In this document: in pieces, positions 58,420 to 64,000 of the stretch
Layout of the letters: each line of letters begins with the position of its first letter
Numbering within the stretch: position 1 is the first letter of the stretch
Assembly: GCA_963805705.1 (NCBI GenBank)
Contig: CAWDVH010000004.1
Coordinates: 1,116,001-1,180,000 of the forward strand
Reading direction: 5' to 3'
Length of the DNA: 64,000 bases
Source: CAWDVH01 sp963805705
GTDB lineage: Bacteria; Actinomycetota; Actinomycetes; Streptosporangiales; Streptosporangiaceae
Position numbers and translations under genes: made by a program
Notes under the pieces: model-generated
The model's input: only the letters and a program-made list of their open reading frames with translations
Database searches by the model: none
Told to the model about the DNA's origin: nothing

Positions 58420-60012
58420 ATGGAATCCACGGCACCTGACGGCCGCAGGTGGATCATCCTCAGCGTCCTGATCATCAGCCTGACCGCGGTCGTGCTGGAC
58501 AATACGATCCTCAACATCGCGCTCAAGACGATCTCCGAGCCGAGGATCGGGCTGGGGGCGAGCCAGAGCCAGCTTGAGTGGGCGATCAACTCCTACACGC
58601 TGGTCTTCGCGGGGCTGCTCTTCACCTTCGGCGTCATCGGCGACCGGGTCGGCCGCAAGCGCATGCTGATGATCGGCATGACGATGTTCGGCCTGGCCTC
58701 GCTGCTCTGCTCGTACGCGCAGACGCCCGATCAGCTGATCTGGGCGCGCGCGGCGATGGGCCTCGGCGGCGCCGCGGTGATGCCGCAGACGCTGTCCATC
58801 ATCACCAACGTGTTCGAGCCGAGAGAGCGGCCGCGGGCGATCGGCATCTGGGCCTCCGCCGTCGGCGTCGCGATCGCGATCGGCCCCATTGTCGGGGGCC
58901 TGCTCCTTGACTACTTCTGGTGGGGCTCGGTCTTCCTGGTCAACGTGCCGCTCACGGCGGTCGGCGTGGCCGCGATCTACTTCCTGGTGCCGGAGTCCAA
59001 GAGCCCGTCCGCCGGGCGGGTCGACTACCTGGGCGTGCTGCTGTCGATCGCCGGGCTGGTCCTGGTCGTGTACGGGATCATCCAGGGCGGCGACACCGGC
59101 TCGTGGGCCCGCCCCGACGTGCTCGGGCCGGTCGCCGGGGGGCTGGCCGTGCTCGCGGCGTTCGTCTGGTACGAGGCGCGGGTCGAGCATCCCTCGCTGG
59201 ATGTCTCCCTGTTCCGCGATCCGCGCCTGTCATCGGCGGCTGGCGCGATCGTCCTGGTGTTCTTCGCGCTCGCGGGCGCGTTCTTCTTCGTCAGCTTCTA
59301 CCTGCAGAACGTGCGCGGCTACAGCCCGCTGCACGCTGGCCTGCTGACCATCCCGCTGGCCGCCGGCCAGCTAGTGTGCGCGCCCCGCAGCGCCCGGCTG
59401 GTCCGGCGGTTCGGCGCCAAGCTCGTGTGCGCGGGCGGCCTGCTGCTGGTGGCGGTCGCGCTGGCCGGCTACGGCCGTCTCGGCACGGACACCCCGATCT
59501 GGGTCCTCGAGGTGATCTTCTTCATCCAGGGCGCCGGTATGGGCAACGTCATGCCGCCGGCCACCGAGGCGATCATGTCGGTCGTCCCCAGGGAACGGGG
59601 CGGGGCGGGATCGGCGATCACGAACATCTCCCGGCAGGTCGCCGTCGCACTGGGCGTGGCCGTTCTCGGCTCCATCCTGGCCGAGGCCTACCGGGCGCGG
59701 CTGAGCCCGCACCTGGGCGCGCTGCCGGCCGCGGCGAGGCAGTCCGTCACCGCCTCGATCTCCGCGACCCAGGCGGCGGCGCAGCACCTGGGCGCGGCGG
59801 GAGCGCGGCTGCTGCCGGCCGCCAATGACTCCTTCGTGCACGCGATGCACGTCACCTCGTCGGTCTCGACGGTCATCGCGGTCCTCGGCGCCGTTGTCGT
59901 CGCGATCTGGATGCCCGGCCGCCGCGCCGCCGCCGCGAGGGCCAGGCTGTCCGGCCCGGATGCGGTCCCGGTCGCAAGCCCGGACGGAAGCCAGGTCAGG
60001 AGCCCGGCGTGA
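58420..60012 (+). CDS. MFS drug exporter, DHA2 family (14 TM)
   Basis: 530 residues from ATG 58420 (AAAGGA ribosome site). Fourteen membrane helices; motif A GDRVGRKRMLM near 70-80, LDNTILNIAL near 24-33 (motif D1) and GPIVGGLL near 157-164 (motif C). It exports drugs or other hydrophobic compounds using protons. Its stop overlaps the GTG of the tetR gene and an ideal TetR palindrome lies upstream, so it is induced when the repressor binds its ligand. Confidence 0.93.
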   Translation: MESTAPDGRRWIILSVLIISLTAVVLDNTILNIALKTISEPRIGLGASQSQLEWAINSYTLVFAGLLFTFGVIGDRVGRKRMLMIGMTMFGLASLLCSYAQTPDQLIWARAAMGLGGAAVMPQTLSIITNVFEPRERPRAIGIWASAVGVAIAIGPIVGGLLLDYFWWGSVFLVNVPLTAVGVAAIYFLVPESKSPSAGRVDYLGVLLSIAGLVLVVYGIIQGGDTGSWARPDVLGPVAGGLAVLAAFVWYEARVEHPSLDVSLFRDPRLSSAAGAIVLVFFALAGAFFFVSFYLQNVRGYSPLHAGLLTIPLAAGQLVCAPRSARLVRRFGAKLVCAGGLLLVAVALAGYGRLGTDTPIWVLEVIFFIQGAGMGNVMPPATEAIMSVVPRERGGAGSAITNISRQVAVALGVAVLGSILAEAYRARLSPHLGALPAAARQSVTASISATQAAAQHLGAAGARLLPAANDSFVHAMHVTSSVSTVIAVLGAVVVAIWMPGRRAAAARARLSGPDAVPVASPDGSQVRSPA

Positions 60013-60650
60013 GCCCGGTGAAGGCTCCGCCGGCCGGCCCGGTGACGGTCCTGCCGGCCGCGGAACCCGCGCCGCACCGGCGGCCGGGCCGGCCCCGCAG
60101 CGAGCGGGCCGACCGGGCCATCATCGACGCCGCCCTCAGCCTCTTCGCCGAGTCAGGCGCCGACGGGCTGTGCATCGAGCAGGTCGCCGCGCGGGCGGGC
60201 GTCGGCAAGGCCACCATCTACCGGCGCTGGCCCGGCAAGGAAGACCTGCTGCTGGACGCGCTGGCCACGCTGAAGGTGCCGCTGCCGGCGCCGCAGGGCA
60301 GGTCGGTCGGCACCGACCTGGTGGCCCTGCTCGATGCCATGGGCAAGGAATCGGCCGACCCGCGGCGGGCCCGGCTGTTCGCCCTGCTCCAGGGGGAGGG
60401 CCTGCGGTACCCGCGGCTGATGGCGCGGTACATGGAGACCGTCGTCGAGCCGCGCCGGGATGTCGTGCGCTCGGTGCTGCGGCGCGGTGTCGCCACCGGG
60501 GAGCTCCGCGAGGAGACCGACATCGAGGCCGCGCTGTTCATGCTCACCGGGGCCGTCCTGGCCAGGGGCCGGTACGGGCAGGAGCCGATCGAGGCCGGCT
60601 ACCCAAGGCGCGTCGTCGACGAGCTGCTGCGGGGCATCGCCTCCCGCTGA
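60009..60650 (+). CDS. TetR/AcrR family transcriptional regulator
   Basis: 213 residues. HTH at about 30-78: RADRAIIDAALSLFAESGADG, IEQVAARAGVGKATIYRRW, then a helical effector domain of the C-terminal type that ends VVDELLRGI. GTG start shares GTGA with the exporter stop. The operator upstream of the exporter and the shared transcript imply negative feedback. Ligand unknown. Confidence 0.93.
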   Translation: MSPVKAPPAGPVTVLPAAEPAPHRRPGRPRSERADRAIIDAALSLFAESGADGLCIEQVAARAGVGKATIYRRWPGKEDLLLDALATLKVPLPAPQGRSVGTDLVALLDAMGKESADPRRARLFALLQGEGLRYPRLMARYMETVVEPRRDVVRSVLRRGVATGELREETDIEAALFMLTGAVLARGRYGQEPIEAGYPRRVVDELLRGIASR

Positions 60651-60815
60651 CGGCCCCATCCCGCTGGCGGTCCCCCCGGCCCGGCCGGCCATGACCCGCT
60701 GGATCCGGTTTCCGACGTGACCCGCGCAGCTGAAACCCGGATCCATCGGCTTGGCGGACACGCCGGGCTGGCGATCGGCCGGCGGTATGTCCGGGGGCGC
60801 CCATAGAATCGCCGG

Positions 60816-62687
60816 GTGGCTTCCACCGGGACCGGGCCGGATCTGACTGAGGCAGGGCCGGATCTGACTGACGCGGCCGAGGTGCTGCGCCGGGTCTTCG
60901 GCTACGACTCGTTCCGCGGGGCGCAGGCCGAGGTCATCAGTCACGTCATCGCCGGCGGCGACGCGCTGGTGCTGATGCCCACCGGCGGCGGCAAATCGCT
61001 GTGCTATCAGATCCCGGCCCTGGTCCGGGCGGGTACGGGCGTGGTCATCTCGCCGCTGATCGCCCTGATGCAAGATCAGGTCGACGCGCTGACCGAGCTC
61101 GGGGTACGGGCCGGGTTCCTCAACTCGACCCAGTTCCCCGGCGAGCGCCAGCGGGTCGAGTCCGCTTTCCTGGCCGGGGAACTGGACCTGCTGTACCTGG
61201 CCCCGGAGCGGCTGCGTGCCGAGTCGACGCTGCGGCTGCTGGACCGCGGCAAGATCTCCCTGTTCGCGATCGACGAGGCGCACTGCGTATCCCAGTGGGG
61301 CCACGATTTCCGGCCCGACTATCTCGCCCTGTCCGCTCTGCACGAGCGGTGGCCGGATATACCCAGGATCGCGCTGACCGCGACGGCGACCAGGGCGACG
61401 CGGACCGAGATCGCCACCCGGCTGAGCCTGGCGGGCGCCCGGCACTTCGTGGCGAGCTTCGACCGCCCGAATATCCAGTACCGCATCGCGCCGAAGGCCG
61501 AGCCGGCGCGGCAGCTGCTCGAGCTGCTCCGCACCGAGCACCCCGGCGAGGCGGGCATCGTCTACTGCCTGTCCCGCGCGTCGGTCGACAAGACCGCCGA
61601 GCTCCTGGAGCGCAGCGGGATCACCGCGCTGCCGTACCACGCGGGGCTTGACACCCGCACCCGTACCTCCAATCAGGCCCGCTTCCTGCGCGAGGACGGC
61701 CTGGTGATGGTGGCCACGATCGCGTTCGGCATGGGAATCGACAAGCCCGACGTCCGGTTCGTCGCGCACCTCGACCTGCCCAAGTCCGTCGAGGGCTACT
61801 ACCAGGAGACCGGCCGGGCCGGGCGCGACGGGCTGCCCGCCACTGCCTGGCTCGCCTACGGGCTCCAGGATGTCGTCCTGCAGCGCAGGCTGATCGACGG
61901 CTCGGAGGGGGATACCGCGCATCGCCGGCGGCTGGCCGCCCATCTCGACGCCATGCTGGCCCTGTGCGAGACCATCGAGTGCCGCCGGTCGCAGCTGCTG
62001 GCCTATTTCGGGGAGGACGCGGCCCCGTGCGGCAACTGCGATACCTGCCTGTCGCCGCCGCAGTCCTGGGATGGCACGGTCGCGGCGCAAAAGCTGCTCT
62101 CGGCGGTGTTCCGGCTGCTGCGCGAGCGGCGGCAGAGATTCGGCGCGGGCCAGGTGATCGACATCCTGCTCGGCCGCCAGACAGCCAAGGTGACCGAGCA
62201 CGACCATGCGTCACTGACCGTCTTCGGGATCGGCGCCGACCTGCACGAGGCCGAGTGGCGCGGGGTGGTGCGCCAGCTGCTGGCCCAGGGCCTGCTGGCC
62301 GTTGAGGGCGACTACGGGACGCTGGCGCTCACCGACGCCAGCCGCGATGTGCTGGGCGGGCGGCGCCAGGTGCTGCTGCGCCGCGAGCCCGAGCGGCCCC
62401 CGCGGGCGGCCAGGGCCGCCCGGCCGGCCAAGGTTCCCGGCGGGGCGGCGCCCGAGCTCGCGCCGGCCGCCGCGGCCGTGTTCGAGCGGCTGCGGGCCTG
62501 GCGCGGCGCGGCCGCTAAGGAGCAGGGCGTGCCCGCGTACGTGATCTTCCATGACGCGACCCTGCGGCTGATCGCCGGGCAGTCTCCGGCCACCCTGACC
62601 GAGCTCGGCACGATCAGCGGCATCGGCGAGACCAAGCTGGCCCGGTACGGGCAGCAGGTCCTGGACACCCTCGCGACCGAGAGCTGA
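60816..62687 (+). CDS. recQ: ATP-dependent DNA helicase RecQ family
   Basis: 623 residues. Walker A MPTGGGKS near 54, DEAH box IDEAHCVSQWGHDFRP near 152, motif VI QETGRAGRDG near 330; RQC zinc cysteines (Cys388, Cys393 and a CGNCDTC group near 407), winged helix, then an HRDC domain at the C-terminus (VFERLRAWRGAAAKEQGVPAYVIF, GISGIGETKLARYG-type). It unwinds DNA in recombination and repair. GTG start at 60816; the first ~18 residues include a short repeated EAGPDLT-type segment. Confidence 0.95.
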   Translation: MASTGTGPDLTEAGPDLTDAAEVLRRVFGYDSFRGAQAEVISHVIAGGDALVLMPTGGGKSLCYQIPALVRAGTGVVISPLIALMQDQVDALTELGVRAGFLNSTQFPGERQRVESAFLAGELDLLYLAPERLRAESTLRLLDRGKISLFAIDEAHCVSQWGHDFRPDYLALSALHERWPDIPRIALTATATRATRTEIATRLSLAGARHFVASFDRPNIQYRIAPKAEPARQLLELLRTEHPGEAGIVYCLSRASVDKTAELLERSGITALPYHAGLDTRTRTSNQARFLREDGLVMVATIAFGMGIDKPDVRFVAHLDLPKSVEGYYQETGRAGRDGLPATAWLAYGLQDVVLQRRLIDGSEGDTAHRRRLAAHLDAMLALCETIECRRSQLLAYFGEDAAPCGNCDTCLSPPQSWDGTVAAQKLLSAVFRLLRERRQRFGAGQVIDILLGRQTAKVTEHDHASLTVFGIGADLHEAEWRGVVRQLLAQGLLAVEGDYGTLALTDASRDVLGGRRQVLLRREPERPPRAARAARPAKVPGGAAPELAPAAAAVFERLRAWRGAAAKEQGVPAYVIFHDATLRLIAGQSPATLTELGTISGIGETKLARYGQQVLDTLATES

Positions 62688-62756
62688 TCTGCCGGGTACC
62701 GGCCAGCCGGGCCGCGCGTACATACTGAACCAAGCCCGCCAGTGGGGGACAGGTTC

Positions 62757-63722
62757 ATGGAGTTCCGTCAGCTTCGCCTTTTCGTGACGCTCGCCGAAGA
62801 GCTGCATTTCGGGCACGCGGCGACGCGCGAGCGCATCGCGCAGTCGGCGCTGAGCCAGCAGATCCGGCGGCTGGAGCGTGACCTGGGCGTCCGGCTGCTG
62901 GACCGCAGCACCCACCATGTCGAGCTGACGCCCGCCGGTGCGGTGTTCCTGGTCGAGGCACGTCAGCTGCTGGCTCACGCCGAGAGCGCCGCCGCCACTG
63001 CCCGGCGCGCCGGGCAGTGCGCGCCCATCTTGCGCGCCGGCATTGTCGACGCGAGCTGCGACTCGATGCCGCAGATCCTGCGCGAGGTCCAGGAAACCCA
63101 CCCCGACCTGGAGGTTCATCAGGTCGAGGTCGGCGTGCCCGAGCAGCTCAGGCTGCTCGCCGAGGGCATGCTGGACGTCGGCTTCGGCCGGGCGGTGCTG
63201 GCCCCCCCGGCTGTGGCCTCAGAGCTATTCCGGCTGGACCCGGTCGGCGTCCTGCTTCCGGCCGCGCACCCGCTGGCCACCCGGCCCAGCGTGCCGGTCT
63301 CGGCGCTGCGCGGCGAGCCGCTGCTGCTGTCGCCCGAAGCGCGGGCACCGGAATTCAACCAGTTCGTTCTCGAGCTCTGCCGCTCGACCGGCTTCACGCC
63401 CACGCTGTATCCGGGCACGGTAGGCAGCATCCGGGCGTCGGCGGATCTGGTCGCCCAGGGCCGCTGCCTGACTTGCGTTCCCGCGTCCTGCGTCGTGGAT
63501 CTGCCTCAGGTCACCTGGAAGCCGCTGGTCGAGCCGGACGCACATTATCCCTGGTCAGTGCTGTGGCGAGCCAGTGACCGTTCCGATCATGTGCGGGCCG
63601 TCGTCAGCTGCGCCCGGCGGCTCTCCGCCGAGCTTGGCTGGGTCGGCGAGGCTGACGGGAGGCCGCAGGCCGGGCCGGTCCGGCAGCTCGACGGCCGGCC
63701 TGGTAAGCGCCGTGCATCATGA
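62757..63722 (+). CDS. LysR family transcriptional regulator
   Basis: 321 residues from ATG 62757. HTH at the start: MEFRQLRLFVTLAEELHFGHAA, IAQSALSQQIRRLERDLGVRLLDRS, then a periplasmic-binding-like effector domain (about 90-300) and a short Gly/Arg tail. Homologues often control an adjacent divergent gene, but here both neighbours are on the same strand, so its target may be the gene that starts at 63907. A GTG at 62742 would add five residues. Confidence 0.92.
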   Translation: MEFRQLRLFVTLAEELHFGHAATRERIAQSALSQQIRRLERDLGVRLLDRSTHHVELTPAGAVFLVEARQLLAHAESAAATARRAGQCAPILRAGIVDASCDSMPQILREVQETHPDLEVHQVEVGVPEQLRLLAEGMLDVGFGRAVLAPPAVASELFRLDPVGVLLPAAHPLATRPSVPVSALRGEPLLLSPEARAPEFNQFVLELCRSTGFTPTLYPGTVGSIRASADLVAQGRCLTCVPASCVVDLPQVTWKPLVEPDAHYPWSVLWRASDRSDHVRAVVSCARRLSAELGWVGEADGRPQAGPVRQLDGRPGKRRAS

Positions 63723-63906
63723 GCCATGCGTGATTTGCCGGTTTCCGCCACTCCCGCGAGGTGGTTGACTCTACGGTAGCTGCCCTGCGCAGTTTCTGAC
63801 GGCCGCCGAGCCCCCGCTCCGTCCTTCTGCCCGGCCGAGCCGTCGTAAGAGCCGACGAGCCGCCCGACTGGCCCGCCACGCTCTTGACGAGGAGACCGCT
63901 CGCAGC

Positions 63907-64000
63907 ATGCCTTCATACACAGCAGGCGCCGCCCATGGCGGCACGACGGCCAGGGACGGCACGGCCGCCAGGGATGGCACGACGGCCAGGGACGGCGCGG
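63907..64000 (+). CDS. Start of a gene cut by the window edge
   Basis: ATG 63907 (GAGGAG about 12 bases upstream) opens MPSYTAGAAHGG, then a TARDG/AARDG tandem of three six-residue units that runs to the window end. The protein is only 31 residues here. The N-terminal repeat suggests a disordered tail; the main domain is not visible. The 184-base gap before it shows TTGACT at 63765-63770 without a convincing -10. Confidence 0.5.
   Translation, partial: MPSYTAGAAHGGTTARDGTAARDGTTARDGA
63940..63993 (+). repeat. 18-base tandem repeat (three units)
   Basis: Three units of GGCACGACGGCCAGGGAC at 63940-63957, 63958-63975 and 63976-63993; the middle one has two changes. It encodes GTTARD or GTAARD at the start of the partial gene. 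Confidence 0.8.

Noticed and set aside
60153..62207. 684-codon open frame on the minus strand opposite tetR and recQ
   Set aside because: Shadow of RecQ and TetR coding sequence; no ribosome site or domain.

Overview
This 64 kb window comes from a high-GC actinomycete chromosome. The evidence is strongly GC-biased codon use, many GTG starts, overlapping GTGA/ATGA stop-start junctions, F420-linked enzymes (an F420H2:NADP oxidoreductase-type protein and a PPOX-class flavin/F420 protein), an MMPL exporter and an actinobacterial-type cytochrome bd locus with cydDC. I cannot name the genus. I see no tRNA, rRNA, CRISPR array, insertion sequence or phage integration module, and no gene-free stretch longer than about 300 bases.

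Layout. 1-4.6 kb is a sugar or sugar-acid catabolic locus: an ABC substrate-binding lipoprotein (cut by the window edge), a zinc alcohol dehydrogenase, an SMP-30 lactonase, RidA and an IclR repressor on the minus strand, divergent from an SDR dehydrogenase, with two GGAAT/ATTCC palindromes as likely IclR operators. 4.6-7.3 kb holds a D-serine dehydratase/D-threonine aldolase-type PLP enzyme coupled to a GabT-type aminotransferase. 7.5-17 kb is a 4-hydroxybenzoate/protocatechuate pathway (pobA, pcaB, pcaC, pcaI, pcaJ, pcaH, pcaG, pcaD). DoxX, a hypothetical gene, a PPOX protein and rlmA are inserted between pcaB and pcaC, and pcaF is absent. Next comes an E1 alpha/beta 2-oxoacid dehydrogenase pair.

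19-39 kb is mixed housekeeping and accessory content: a minimal GntR, a YcaQ-like glycosylase, an S41 protease divergent from an ArsR regulator, a two-domain muconolactone-isomerase-like protein, a phage-collar-fold protein, a serpin lipoprotein, an esterase, a COG4315 lipoprotein, a lipid kinase, CutA, a Uma2 nuclease, an ArsR/membrane/sensor operon, an MMPL transporter and methionine aminopeptidase.

39-57 kb looks like a respiratory and redox stress island: cydDC, a cation/proton antiporter, a GH15 glucoamylase/trehalase with a GMC oxidoreductase, cydAB, a divergent glucose-6-phosphate dehydrogenase homologue, NDH-2 and three YbjQ-fold genes. Most promoters here carry the same 17-base dyad, TCACC-N7-GGTGA or a near match, which suggests one unidentified regulator. 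57-64 kb holds an F420:NADPH reductase-like gene, panB, a DHA2 drug exporter with its TetR repressor, recQ, a LysR gene and the start of one more gene.

Several genes carry single-base frame breaks or lost stops (pcaB, an SDR, a hypothetical gene, the E1 beta start, the S41 end, the cydC end). Several lie in or near G/C runs, so assembly error must be separated from real decay.
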